Assembly: GCF_014836595.1 (NCBI RefSeq)
Contig: NZ_JACSQO010000010.1
Location: forward strand, 1-64,000
Direction: 5' to 3'
Length of the DNA stretch: 64,000 bases
DNA from: Psychrobacillus faecigallinarum
Lineage (GTDB): Bacteria > Bacillota > Bacilli > Bacillales_A > Planococcaceae
The position numbers and the translations under genes are program-made. How positions within the stretch are numbered: the stretch's first letter is position 1; every line of letters begins with the position of its first letter. Shown here one piece after another: positions 36,626 to 44,414 of this stretch. A model generated the notes under the pieces. That model worked only from the letters and a program-made list of their open reading frames with translations, had not been told where the DNA came from and did not search any database.

Positions 36626-36680
36626 AAGCATCTCTGTACATGTACAAATAAACCAGTACATGTTTCAGAGGTGCTTTAAA
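36626..36680 (+). terminator. Hairpin downstream of the lysine-free protein gene
   Basis: AAGCATCTCTG and ACATGTAC pair with GTACATGT and CAGAGGTGCTT around a 10-nt loop, then TTTAAATA. The T tract is weak, so it may be a processing or stability hairpin. Confidence 0.55.
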
Positions 36681-36826
36681 TATACTATTGGAAAAGTGAG
36701 AATAGGTAATTCTCAATAAGAATTGCTAAAAAAATTTGTCGGTTAATTTCATAAATAGCACTTTGCCAGTATTCACAGCCAACCAATTATATTATATTCA
36801 ATGTCATGTGTATCGATTCTCTTTTC

Positions 36827-37297
36827 TTAAAATAAACGATTTAAATTCGCCATTTCAATTGCAGAAACCGCACTGTCATAGCCTTTGTTTCCAGCTTTTG
36901 TTCCTGCACGTTCAATTGCTTGTTCAATATTTTCCGTTGTCACTATACCAAAAATAACAGGTATACCCGTATCTAGGCCTGCTTTTGCAATGCCTTTTGC
37001 TGCTTCATTACATACATAGTCATAGTGCGTAGTAGATCCACGTATTACAGTACCTAAGCCGATTATTGCATCGTAGTTTTTCGTATTTGCCATTTTCTTT
37101 GCGATAAATGGTACTTCAAATGCTCCTGGCACCCAAGCGATATCAATATTTCCTTCCTCAACTCCGTGACGTTTTAAACCGTCTAGTGCACCGCTTAATA
37201 ATTTGTCATTAATAAACTCATTAAATCTTCCTACTACAATTCCTATTTTTAAATCTGTACCGACTAGCTGTGCCTCAAAAATTTGTCCCATGCTCAT
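36827..37297 (-). CDS. ribH: Lumazine synthase
   Basis: A 156-aa 6,7-dimethyl-8-ribityllumazine synthase, the penultimate riboflavin step, condensing the butanone phosphate from RibB with the ribitylamino-pyrimidine. Motifs are [36 protein letters not shown] [16 protein letters not shown] with the catalytic His, and [11 protein letters not shown]. It is last of the ribE-ribB-ribH operon and overlaps ribB by 4 bp. Expression should be set by the FMN riboswitches upstream of ribE. Confidence 0.95.
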   Translation of the reverse strand: MSMGQIFEAQLVGTDLKIGIVVGRFNEFINDKLLSGALDGLKRHGVEEGNIDIAWVPGAFEVPFIAKKMANTKNYDAIIGLGTVIRGSTTHYDYVCNEAAKGIAKAGLDTGIPVIFGIVTTENIEQAIERAGTKAGNKGYDSAVSAIEMANLNRLF

Positions 37298-37917
37298 TCT
37301 CCTTTTACGTAAGCTTTATAATTCGCTTCTGTGTATTTCACTAAATCTTCTATCGTAATAAACTTCATTTGAAATTTTTCTGCAATTTTTTCAAGTTGTG
37401 GTATGCGTGCCATTGTACCGTCCTCGTTCATAATCTCACAAATAACAGCGACTTCTTTTGAACCACATAATTTAGCTAGTTCTACACCTGCTTCTGTATG
37501 ACCACGACGCTCTATAACTCCCCCTTTTTTTGCGATAAGAGGGAATACATGTCCTGGACGGTTGAAATCTGTTGCTACAGCTTGATTATTTAATAGTGCA
37601 AGAATTGTATAAGATCGTTCAAATGCACTAATGCCTGTTGTTGTTGATTTATGATCAATACTAATGGTAAAGGCTGTTTGATGTGAATCCGTGTTCTTAT
37701 TTACCATTGGGTCTAATGACAATCTTTCTGCAATTTCATTTGAAATGGGTGTGCATATTAAGCCACGACCATGCACTGCCATAAAATTAATGTTTTCAGG
37801 TGTTGCATACTCACCTATTACGACAAAATCACCTTCATTTTCTCGATTTACATCATCGACTACAATGATGATTTCACCTTGCTTTAATGCAACGATTGCT
37901 TCGTCTATAGTATTCAT
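37294..37917 (-). CDS. ribB: 3,4-dihydroxy-2-butanone-4-phosphate synthase, stand-alone
   Basis: A 207-aa RibB converting ribulose-5-phosphate to the four-carbon unit of lumazine. Visible motifs are [14 protein letters not shown] (acidic metal and substrate residues), [31 protein letters not shown] and [12 protein letters not shown]. Unlike Bacillus RibA/RibBA (about 400 aa) it stops where the GTP cyclohydrolase II domain should begin, with a clean stop and ATGA overlap to ribH rather than a frameshift. The organism must encode GTP cyclohydrolase II elsewhere. Confidence 0.94.
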   Translation of the reverse strand: MNTIDEAIVALKQGEIIIVVDDVNRENEGDFVVIGEYATPENINFMAVHGRGLICTPISNEIAERLSLDPMVNKNTDSHQTAFTISIDHKSTTTGISAFERSYTILALLNNQAVATDFNRPGHVFPLIAKKGGVIERRGHTEAGVELAKLCGSKEVAVICEIMNEDGTMARIPQLEKIAEKFQMKFITIEDLVKYTEANYKAYVKGE

Positions 37918-37931
37918 TTCATTCCACTCCT

Positions 37932-38567
37932 TTAGAATCCGGCTTTTTGTAAGAAATCAACAGTCACTTTTCCTGTATTTTGATTGGCTAGATGCTTTGC
38001 TACATACTTGCCAATTAAATCCGTTTCAATATTGACAATTTCTCCAGTCTGTTTTAAGCCAAGCACAGTTTCCTTGAATGTATGTGGTATTAAAGAAACA
38101 GTAATTATAGAATCTGTTACATTAAAAATCGTCAGGCTTGTACCATCAATGGTGATTGAGCCCTTCATTAAACAGTTAAAAAGCAATTCTTTTGGCATTG
38201 CTAAGTCGATATATACTGCATTGGAAGCTGGTCTCTTTCGAAGAATCGTTGCAACACCATCGACATGTCCAGAAACAATATGACCGCCGAATCTGCCATT
38301 TGCAGACATTGCTCTTTCTAAATTCACTGTTGAACCTTTTTTAAGTTGCTGTAAGCTTGTCGATTTAACCGTTTCAGGCATCACATCTGCCACAAACAGA
38401 TCATTCGTAAACTTTTTAACAGTTAGACACACACCATTTACAGCAATGCTATCGCCAAGCTGTACATCTTCTAAAATTTTGCTAGCTCCAATGGAAATTT
38501 CCATCGATTGAGTAGACATATTCATCTGCTGAACAGCCCCTAGCTCCTCAATAATCCCTGTAAACAT
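37932..38567 (-). CDS. ribE: Riboflavin synthase alpha subunit
   Basis: A riboflavin synthase of about 211 aa that dismutates two lumazines into riboflavin. The duplicated lumazine-binding barrel is clear: [10 protein letters not shown] at the start, [13 protein letters not shown] and [12 protein letters not shown] in the first half, and [16 protein letters not shown] in the second. The start is ATG 38567 behind AGAGGTGAGG; 13 further codons upstream are open but lie between terminator and binding site. It is the first gene after the tandem FMN riboswitches. ribD, usually first in this operon, is absent. Confidence 0.94.
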   Translation of the reverse strand: MFTGIIEELGAVQQMNMSTQSMEISIGASKILEDVQLGDSIAVNGVCLTVKKFTNDLFVADVMPETVKSTSLQQLKKGSTVNLERAMSANGRFGGHIVSGHVDGVATILRKRPASNAVYIDLAMPKELLFNCLMKGSITIDGTSLTIFNVTDSIITVSLIPHTFKETVLGLKQTGEIVNIETDLIGKYVAKHLANQNTGKVTVDFLQKAGF

Positions 38568-38588
38568 CTTCCTCACCTCTTTCTCAAA

Positions 38589-38622
38589 ATAAAAAACCCC
38601 GAACATTTTTTGTCGGAGTTTC
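38589..38622 (-). terminator. Expression-platform terminator before ribE
   Basis: On the minus strand AACTCCGACA pairs with TGTTCGGGGTT (one G-U), followed by TTTTTTATTTT. It lies just upstream of the ribE ribosome binding site and is the expected FMN-responsive terminator of the proximal riboswitch. Confidence 0.8.
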
Positions 38623-38695
38623 GATGAGAGGTAAATTTGGCTTCGTCAAATAAGACTAGTGAATATGTATTTTCAAAAGTCTACTTGCGTTGCTT

Positions 38696-38823
38696 CCTTC
38701 TCCCATCCAGACTATAACTGTCGGCTTTGGACTTGCACCAAATCCTGCACACTAAAAGTGGCTCACGGGCTTAGAGATACAATCTCAACACCGTCGATTG
38801 GGAATTTCACCCGACCCCGAAGG
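38696..38823 (-). ncRNA. FMN riboswitch, ribE-proximal copy
   Basis: On the minus strand the RFN element runs from CCTTCGGGGTCGGGTGAAAT through ATTCCCAATCGACGGT, GCCCGTGAGCC and CAAGTCCAAAGCCGACAG to GGATGGGAGAAGG, with CCTTC/GAAGG closing P1. It is 128 nt long and differs from the distal copy at three positions. The aptamer lies about 75 nt before its terminator and 130 nt before ribE. FMN binding should promote termination. Confidence 0.96.
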
Positions 38824-38890
38824 AATAATATAAAATTGTTGTAAAATAAAAAAATTCCCAACACGGTTGTGATGGGATGAAAGTGCATAG

Positions 38891-38926
38891 CAAAAAATAC
38901 ATTTTAAAATTGCAATTTTAAAATGT
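38891..38926 (-). terminator. Terminator between the two FMN riboswitches
   Basis: A perfect 28-nt palindrome at 38899-38926 (arm ACATTTTAAAATT) followed on the minus strand by TATTTTTTG. It lies about 10 nt after the distal aptamer and can act as that copy's own terminator. All stem pairs are A/T-rich except two at each end. Confidence 0.65.
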
Positions 38927-38936
38927 TTTGCTTACT

Positions 38937-39064
38937 CCTTCTCCCATCCAGACTATAACTGTCGGCTTTGGACTCGCACCAAATCCTGCACACTAAAAGC
39001 GGCTCACGGGCTTAGAGATATAATCTCAACACCGTCGATTGGGAATTTCACCCGACCCCGAAGG
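38937..39064 (-). ncRNA. FMN riboswitch, distal copy
   Basis: A second complete 128-nt RFN aptamer, 241 bp upstream of the first, with all conserved segments present (GGGGTCGGGTGAAAT, ACGGT, GCCCGTGAGCC, AAAGCCGACAG, GGATGGGAGAAGG). It is closest to the predicted promoter at about 39090. Nothing coding lies between the two copies. Confidence 0.96.
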
Positions 39065-39085
39065 AAATTATTCTATTTGATTAGT

Positions 39086-39094
39086 ATTGTATCA
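39086..39094 (-). promoter_or_regulatory. Promoter of the rib operon
   Basis: Minus-strand TGATACAAT is an extended -10 box about 22 bp before the distal FMN riboswitch. The -35 is weak. No other promoter-like sequence is seen between the two riboswitches. Confidence 0.55.
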
Positions 39095-39327
39095 TAAAAA
39101 TTCGACGTAGAGGCTTTCTTCGTATTACCACCTTTTAGTTGATTTGCATTCCTGGACTTTCAGACTAACTAAATCAACAACCGTTAGTGCATGAAACAAT
39201 CATGACTAAAGCTATCATATTAAAACTCTATCATTTAAAGGATATTCGCTTTTTGACAGTATTTCCGTATCCCCTTTATAATATAGATGGGTAAAATAAT
39301 ATATAAGTTAAAGGGGACAAGTATTTT

Positions 39328-39654
39328 ATGGCACAAGAAAAACTCACTGTTGAAATTTACGGTGCCGATATAGTATGTGCAAGCTGTGTGAATGCTCCTT
39401 CTTCTAAGGACACGTATGAATGGTTAGAAGCTGCAATTACCAGAAAATTTCCTGGACATCAAATAACATTTTTATATATTGATATAGAAAAGCCAATAGA
39501 AGACGAAAAACAACTGTCAATTGCCAATCAAATTGCAAATGATGAGTTTTTCTACCCATTAATAATGATAAACGAGGAAGTTATAGGGGAAGGTTATATT
39601 CAGTTAAAGCCTGTATTCTCTGCCCTCGAAAAGTACGGTTATATAGCAGAATAA
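39328..39654 (+). CDS. yuzD: YuzD family (DUF1462) protein
   Basis: A 108-aa protein with a thioredoxin/glutaredoxin-like layout: strand VEIYGADIVCASCVNAPSS with a CASC motif near residues 17-20, helix to 38, strand ITFLYIDIEKP, and the later YPLIMINEEVIGEGYIQ. A GGGGACAAGT region precedes the ATG. YuzD function is unknown; the CxxC suggests redox or metal binding. It is convergent with yutJ, the B. subtilis arrangement. Confidence 0.85.
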   Translation: MAQEKLTVEIYGADIVCASCVNAPSSKDTYEWLEAAITRKFPGHQITFLYIDIEKPIEDEKQLSIANQIANDEFFYPLIMINEEVIGEGYIQLKPVFSALEKYGYIAE

Positions 39655-39737
39655 CGTTAAGTATCATTTCAAAAAGTACTCAAATAAGCTTATTAAGTAA
39701 AATGCTTTTTCCCAGAGAAAGCATTTTATAAAAAAAT

Positions 39738-39782
39738 AAAAAGCTTGGGAACGCGTTTAACTCCACGTTTCCAAGCTTTTTT
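39738..39782. terminator. Bidirectional terminator
   Basis: AAAAAGCTTGGGAACG pairs with CGTTTCCAAGCTTTTT (one G-T pair) between yuzD and yutJ. A second hairpin just before it (TAAAATGCTTT with AAAGCATTTTA, 39698-39731) may add to rightward termination. Confidence 0.85.
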
Positions 39783-39785
39783 AAT

Positions 39786-40853
39786 TTATCCGTTATGGCG
39801 TTTATACATCCAAAGTAAACCTGATTTCATCAATCTTGCAATACGTCCAGTAACAGAGATATCTGCCAAATAAGCAAAGCCTTGCTTTTTACCTAGAGAT
39901 CCCATAAAGCCTTTAAGCTTAATATCTGGCATTTTTTCTGGTAGTGGCTGACCCTTCCAGCGTGCTTGCAGTACTTTCACAATCTGCTCTGCCTGTTCCT
40001 CTGCTAGCTGTGCACTTGGAGCAAACGGCAAGGATGCACAATCACCAACTACAAAGACATTATCGTAACTTGGTAGATCATGATATTGAGTAAGGATGAT
40101 GCGACCAGTTTTGTCCTTCTCTCCAGGTAAAGCACGAACAGGAGCAGCTGGCTGAATACCGGCTGTCCAAACTACAACATCTACCGGAATTATTTCATCA
40201 TGATTATATAATTTGTTTGGTTCCACTTTTGTGATATTCGAATTGCTTATCACGTCTACATCATTTGTATCAAACCATTTTTGTACAAAATTACTTAAGC
40301 GTTCTGGAAAGTCTCTTAATACTCGAGGGCTACGGTCAAATAATTTAATTTTTAAATCTGGTCTACTTTCACGAAGCTCACTCGCAAGCTCGATTCCACT
40401 TAGACCTGCCCCCACGATTCCTACAACAGAACCTGCTGGTAATCCACCAATCTTATTGTATGTGTCTCTAGAGCGCCCAATTGTTTGAATGCTATAAGTA
40501 AATTCATCCGCTCCTGGAACATTATGATACTTATCTTCGCAGCCAAGTCCAATTACTAAATCATCGTATGGAATTATTTTTTCATCTTGTAGAATTACTT
40601 GTTTGTTTTCTACATCAATTTTCTCAATTTCTCCATAAGTAATTTTTAACTTGTCACTCTCTGGAAAAGCCACTCTAATTTCATGATCAGATGATGTGCC
40701 TGCTGCCAACGCGTAAAATTCTGTTTTTAAACTATGAAATGGTGTACGATCTATTAATGTGAGTTCTACATCATCTGGCAAATTATTTGGTAATAGGCGT
40801 AGTAATACGCGCATATTCCCATATCCTCCACCTAACAATACTAATTTTCGCAT
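39786..40853 (-). CDS. yutJ: NADH dehydrogenase-like flavoprotein (YutJ)
   Basis: A 355-aa NDH-2-type flavoprotein. N-terminal KLVLLGGGYGNMRVLLRLLP binds FAD, GIVGAGLSGIELASELRESR is the second dinucleotide motif and VFVVGDCASLPFAPSAQLAE the C-terminal FAD segment. It is shorter than YumB and lacks much of the membrane-anchoring C-terminus, matching YutJ. Likely an NADH oxidoreductase at the membrane surface; the electron acceptor is unknown. A Rex-like operator overlaps its promoter, so NADH/NAD+ ratio probably controls it. Confidence 0.9.
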   Translation of the reverse strand: MRKLVLLGGGYGNMRVLLRLLPNNLPDDVELTLIDRTPFHSLKTEFYALAAGTSSDHEIRVAFPESDKLKITYGEIEKIDVENKQVILQDEKIIPYDDLVIGLGCEDKYHNVPGADEFTYSIQTIGRSRDTYNKIGGLPAGSVVGIVGAGLSGIELASELRESRPDLKIKLFDRSPRVLRDFPERLSNFVQKWFDTNDVDVISNSNITKVEPNKLYNHDEIIPVDVVVWTAGIQPAAPVRALPGEKDKTGRIILTQYHDLPSYDNVFVVGDCASLPFAPSAQLAEEQAEQIVKVLQARWKGQPLPEKMPDIKLKGFMGSLGKKQGFAYLADISVTGRIARLMKSGLLWMYKRHNG

Positions 40854-40887
40854 AAATATTCTCCCTTTTGTTTCAATGTCTCCTCAA

Positions 40888-40916
40888 ATTATAAATGATT
40901 GTGACACATTTCACAA
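40888..40916 (-). promoter_or_regulatory. yutJ promoter with Rex-like operator
   Basis: On the minus strand TTGTGA (40911-40916) and TATAAT (40888-40893) are 17 bp apart. The -35 lies inside the near-palindrome TTGTGAAATGTGTCACAA (40899-40916), which fits the Rex consensus TTGTGAAnnnnTTCACAA except at one position. Repression at low NADH and relief at high NADH is inferred from the family. Confidence 0.75.
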
Positions 40917-40929
40917 TAAAACTTCACAA

Positions 40930-40958
40930 TTGACCTTTATAAAAAAATAGAGTAGCAT
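40930..40958 (+). promoter_or_regulatory. Predicted promoter of yuzB
   Basis: TTGACC, 17 bp, TAGCAT, ending 23 bp before the yuzB start codon and 13 bp from the Rex-like site. Confidence 0.45.
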
Positions 40959-40981
40959 GACGATGTAGTGAGGTGACAGCT

Positions 40982-41218
40982 ATGAATCCAATGGTTGAAT
41001 TTTGTATAAGCAACCTTGCAAATGGTTCACAAGAAGCTTTTGATATATTAGAACAGGATCCTGATTTAGATGTGTTAGAATATGGCTGTCTTAGCTATTG
41101 TTCCCTATGTTCCGAAACACTTTTCGCCATAGTGAACGGTGATGTGGTAGAGGGTGAATCTTCCGAAGATCTTGTAGCCAAAATATATAAATACATTGAA
41201 GAAAATCCATTATTTTAA
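40982..41218 (+). CDS. yuzB: YuzB family (DUF1450) protein
   Basis: A 78-aa protein with the family pattern [22 protein letters not shown] and [12 protein letters not shown]. Four cysteines (C8, C34, C38, C41) suggest Fe-S or metal binding. Length equals B. subtilis YuzB. AGGTGA sits 6 nt before ATG 40982; an upstream in-frame GTG overlaps it. It is divergent from yutJ. Function unknown. Confidence 0.87.
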   Translation: MNPMVEFCISNLANGSQEAFDILEQDPDLDVLEYGCLSYCSLCSETLFAIVNGDVVEGESSEDLVAKIYKYIEENPLF

Positions 41219-41252
41219 AAGGTATCGAGAAGATATTCTCTCGATACCTTTT
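41217..41252 (+). terminator. Terminator of yuzB
   Basis: AAAAGGTATCGAGA pairs with TCTCGATACCTTTT; the stem starts at the yuzB stop codon. Confidence 0.88.
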
Positions 41253-41329
41253 ATATATTTTAATCTATTAAATCAATTTCATACATTCATTCCATAAATA
41301 GCATTACTCCATTTATGAGTGAGAAAAAG

Positions 41330-41373
41330 AAATAAGGTATTCTCTGTTCTAAGCTCAACAGGAATACCTTATT
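41330..41373 (-). terminator. Terminator of yutF
   Basis: AAATAAGGTATTC and CTGTT pair with AACAG and GAATACCTTATTT; minus-strand TTTCTTTTTC follows. Confidence 0.82.
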
Positions 41374-41416
41374 TAATACAGTTATTATATTGTTCTTCCA
41401 AACAATGAATGGTGTT

Positions 41417-42181
41417 TTATTTTATCCAGTCATGTAAAGTTTCTAAAAAATGAGTCGGTTTTTGAAGGAACATTTGAACTTCTTCCGTTCTATTAACTCC
41501 AGTATTGACGTGAGCAGTATCAATTCCCATGTGAATGCCGGTTAATATGTCTGTTTGATAATTGTCTCCAATCATCACCATCTCTTCTTTTTTAAACCCA
41601 TACTTTTTTTGAATAAACTCAAGCATAAACGGTTGCGGCTTTCCAGTAAAAATAGGTTCAACACCTGTAGAATGCTCTACTAATTTGGTGAACGCTCCAT
41701 TCCCTGGAAGATAGCCTCTTTCACTTGGGAAAGCGTGGTCGCTATTTGTAGAGATAAACGCCGCTCCAGCCCTAATTGACAAACAAGCTTGTGCGAGCTT
41801 TTCGTAATTGACTTTATGGTCTATTCCCATGACAACCACCTCTGCTAAGTCATCCGTTGGCTCAATTCCTACAGAACATAAAGCATCCTCCAAGCCCTTC
41901 TCTCCAATCATAAAAACGCTTTTTGCAGGATAATGCTCGGCAATGTAATTAGCAGCTGCAATCGATGAAGAGATAATTTGCTCCTCAGTAGTATGTATGT
42001 CCATCTTCGCTAGCTTCGCTTGTAGCTGCTTTTGAGTCATAGAAGAGTTGTTAGTAACGAAAAAAGGTTCAATCCCATTGTTTTGCAAATAATGTACAAA
42101 ATCTACAGATTCCTGAATTGGTGTTAGTCCCTTATATACAGTTCCATCTAAATCTAAAAAGTATCCTTTATAGGCGGACAT
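41417..42181 (-). CDS. yutF: HAD-family phosphatase (NagD/YutF type)
   Basis: About 254 aa. HAD superfamily hydrolase, subfamily IIA. Motif I is FLDLDGTVYKG (catalytic Asp), motif II FVTNNSS, motif III/IV TGKPQPF and MIGDNYQTDI. A phosphatase on small phosphorylated metabolites is expected; substrate unknown. The start is ATG 42181 behind a weak GGAAG, overlapping the 3' end of yutE by 14 bp, so the two are translationally coupled. Fourteen further codons upstream belong to yutE's other frame. Confidence 0.9.
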   Translation of the reverse strand: MSAYKGYFLDLDGTVYKGLTPIQESVDFVHYLQNNGIEPFFVTNNSSMTQKQLQAKLAKMDIHTTEEQIISSSIAAANYIAEHYPAKSVFMIGEKGLEDALCSVGIEPTDDLAEVVVMGIDHKVNYEKLAQACLSIRAGAAFISTNSDHAFPSERGYLPGNGAFTKLVEHSTGVEPIFTGKPQPFMLEFIQKKYGFKKEEMVMIGDNYQTDILTGIHMGIDTAHVNTGVNRTEEVQMFLQKPTHFLETLHDWIK

Positions 42182-42629
42182 CGGAGTCTTCCGGTAAAAA
42201 TGCTGAAACTGGCCCAAGCTCATTAATTAAATAATTTTCTACTCTTTCTGGAAACTGTTGTAAATAAGGGAGATTTTTCACTAGAACACTTTCTAATTGC
42301 TTATGGTCTACGGAAAAGAAATGTCTCACAAGCTCTTTTCTCATTTCAATAACAGCTTTTAAAGGCGCATCCATCTCAGCTGTAATTACTTTTTCATCAG
42401 TCAAAATATCAATTATGTCATCATAGCCACCTGGATCCCTCATGATGAAGCCATCAATCATTGAGTTACCTACATCTATAATGGACTCAATCATATTTTG
42501 TCCCACTCGCTCTAATGCAAGTTTCGTTATATTATTTTCATTCCAATCTTTTTTACTATCTATTAAGTCAAGCAATTCTCTCATATGCTTCAATGTCATT
42601 GCAATACTTTTACGGTCCACAAAATACAT
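42168..42629 (-). CDS. yutE: DUF86/HepT-like protein (YutE)
   Basis: A 153-aa all-helical protein of the DUF86 (HepT-like) family, with the terminal RKELVRHFFSVDH region resembling the family's Rx4-6H motif. HepT proteins paired with MntA nucleotidyltransferases form toxin-antitoxin systems, but no MntA is adjacent here and YutE is a long-standing core gene of Bacillus, so a toxin role is not assumed. AGGAGG precedes ATG 42629. It forms a unit with yutF. Confidence 0.84.
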   Translation of the reverse strand: MYFVDRKSIAMTLKHMRELLDLIDSKKDWNENNITKLALERVGQNMIESIIDVGNSMIDGFIMRDPGGYDDIIDILTDEKVITAEMDAPLKAVIEMRKELVRHFFSVDHKQLESVLVKNLPYLQQFPERVENYLINELGPVSAFLPEDSDVRL

Positions 42630-42714
42630 TGTACAGCCTCCTAATTCTTGGTCAGTTGATATATAGTTCTATTCTATAGTACCATAATTCATAGGTAAGG
42701 AAGGAGTGTCAAGG

Positions 42715-42981
42715 GTGGAACGATTTTTCTTGTATGATGACGTCGAAGATACAAAAACAAGATTCGTTGGATTTACTGGAGAAAGCCAGCGATATGATTT
42801 AGCAATTGTCCAGAGTTCTCGATTTTTCGGTAAGGTACTTGTGATGGACATTCAATACAATCGATCAGCTATTATTGGGTCGGATGATGTGGAAGAACCT
42901 GGCTACTTAGAGCATGTTTTTAATAGATCTGAAGCTGAAGCAACGGAGCTAAGAGATTATCTAAGAGAATTACTGAGCTAA
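42715..42981 (+). CDS. DUF3055 family protein
   Basis: An 88-aa soluble protein (MERFFLYDDVEDTKTRFVGF at its start), belonging to the DUF3055 family of bacilli, function unknown. The body alternates strands (YDLAIVQSSRFFGKVLVMDI) and ends in a charged helix. The start is GTG 42715, 8 nt after AAGGAG; a GTG 9 bp earlier overlaps the site. It is divergent from yutE and convergent with yutD. Confidence 0.82.
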   Translation: MERFFLYDDVEDTKTRFVGFTGESQRYDLAIVQSSRFFGKVLVMDIQYNRSAIIGSDDVEEPGYLEHVFNRSEAEATELRDYLRELLS

Positions 42982-43011
42982 AGTGGAATATTGTATAGAT
43001 TTTTATAAAAA

Positions 43012-43057
43012 GAAAAACCTTGAGCAGATCATAATTGATCTTGCTCAAGGTTTTCTT
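43012..43057. terminator. Bidirectional terminator, overlaps yutD end
   Basis: AAAACCTTGAGCAGATCA pairs with TGATCTTGCTCAAGGTTTT (one bulge/mismatch), a very stable stem. Its right arm includes the last codons of yutD. Confidence 0.88.
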
Positions 43058-43385
43058 TCTTATCTTTTACTAGTTCGAGTGGGACCGTTTTTGGTGCTAC
43101 CCCTGTTTTTTTAACAATAAAGTAAGCACACCCAAAGTTACAATACTCGTATAAGTAATCCTTCATAGTGCTAATTTTCGTATCAAATGTTGCTTTATGA
43201 TTTCGATCCTCGAAAAAGCCCTTTAGACGAAGCTGACCGTAGCCCCAGTCGCCCATTATATAATCATACTTCGTTAAAATCTCACTATAACGCTCTATAA
43301 ATGCTTCTTCTTTAAAAGCCTCTCGAAAATCCTCAATCACTTCATAAGTGAAACCTTCAGCAATAATCATTCGCTCACCATCCAT
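43029..43385 (-). CDS. yutD: YutD family (DUF1027) protein
   Basis: A 118-aa protein with the family core DYIMGDWGYGQLRLKGFF (about residues 41-58) and YLYEYCNFGCAYFIVK (about 77-92), function unknown. Its ATG shares one base with the lipA stop codon, so it is translated after lipA from one mRNA, as in many bacilli. Confidence 0.88.
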   Translation of the reverse strand: MDGERMIIAEGFTYEVIEDFREAFKEEAFIERYSEILTKYDYIMGDWGYGQLRLKGFFEDRNHKATFDTKISTMKDYLYEYCNFGCAYFIVKKTGVAPKTVPLELVKDKKENLEQDQL

Positions 43386-44341
43386 TAGCTATTTTGAATA
43401 GCTAGTAATTCCTCACCTTGCAGTTGTCGTTGCTTCGCTGCTGCATTTACCTGTTCATCCGCATGATAACTACTTCTAACTAGTGGTCCTGCCTCACAAT
43501 GAGAGAAGCCCTTGCTCATGGCAATTTTACGTAATTCTCCAAACTCAGCTGGTGAATAATATTTTTGTACTTTAAGATGTTTTTTTGTTGGTTGTAAGTA
43601 TTGGCCAATAGTCATGATATCTACATCGTGAGCACGTAAATCATCCATAACCTCTATAATTTCTTCAAATGTTTCCCCTAGACCTAGCATTAACGAAGAC
43701 TTCGTAGGAATAGTCGGTTGCATTTCCTTAGCACGTTTTAATAACTCTAAAGATCGGTCATATTGAGCACGCGCTCTAACTCTTGGAGTTAAACGTCGTA
43801 CTGTTTCAATATTATGATTTAGAATATCCGGCTTAGCATCCATTATATTACGAATGTTTTGCTCAATACCACCCATATCTGAAGGCAATACTTCAATAGT
43901 TGTAAAAGGATTTTTTCGACGAATTGCTCGAATTGTCTCTGCAAAGACCTCCGAACCACCATCCTTTAAATCATCACGGGCTACCGCTGTTACAACTACG
44001 TGTTTTAGATTCATAATGACAACTGAATCTGCTACTCGCTCTGGTTCTGCTAAGTCTAACTCGTTAGGAAGACCTGTCTTTACAGCACAAAAACGACAAG
44101 CTCTTGTACACACAGCTCCTAAAATCATGAATGTCGCAGTACGTCGCGATCCCCAGCATTCATGAATGTTTGGACATCTTGCTTCTTCACAAACTGTATT
44201 TAAATTATTTTCACGCATTAATTTTTTTAAGCCTTTATAATCCTCATTGGTATTTAACTTTATTTTTAGCCAGTCAGGCTTGCGTTCATGCTGTTCTTTT
44301 GGTGGTTTACACGCTGTCACGATTCCATACCCCATTCCCAT
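43385..44341 (-). CDS. lipA: Lipoyl synthase
   Basis: A 318-aa radical SAM enzyme inserting two sulfurs into octanoyl groups to form lipoyl cofactor, for example on GcvH (62.8 kb) and dehydrogenase E2 subunits. The auxiliary cluster motif [12 protein letters not shown] and radical-[11 protein letters not shown] are intact, with the C-terminal RSSYHADE. It needs Fe-S clusters from the SUF system. The start ATG (MGMGYGI) lacks a strong binding site and a slightly shorter N-terminus is possible. Confidence 0.95.
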   Translation of the reverse strand: MGMGYGIVTACKPPKEQHERKPDWLKIKLNTNEDYKGLKKLMRENNLNTVCEEARCPNIHECWGSRRTATFMILGAVCTRACRFCAVKTGLPNELDLAEPERVADSVVIMNLKHVVVTAVARDDLKDGGSEVFAETIRAIRRKNPFTTIEVLPSDMGGIEQNIRNIMDAKPDILNHNIETVRRLTPRVRARAQYDRSLELLKRAKEMQPTIPTKSSLMLGLGETFEEIIEVMDDLRAHDVDIMTIGQYLQPTKKHLKVQKYYSPAEFGELRKIAMSKGFSHCEAGPLVRSSYHADEQVNAAAKQRQLQGEELLAIQNS

Positions 44342-44414
44342 TAATCTGACTTTACTGATGTCAATGTACCATATTATTAGAATTCAAACAACCTTCTAAA
44401 ATCAACGGGCAGAA

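Noticed and set aside
42168..42629. HepT/MntA toxin-antitoxin pair at yutE
   Set aside because: No MntA-type nucleotidyltransferase lies next to it, and the yutE-yutF pairing is a conserved housekeeping arrangement.
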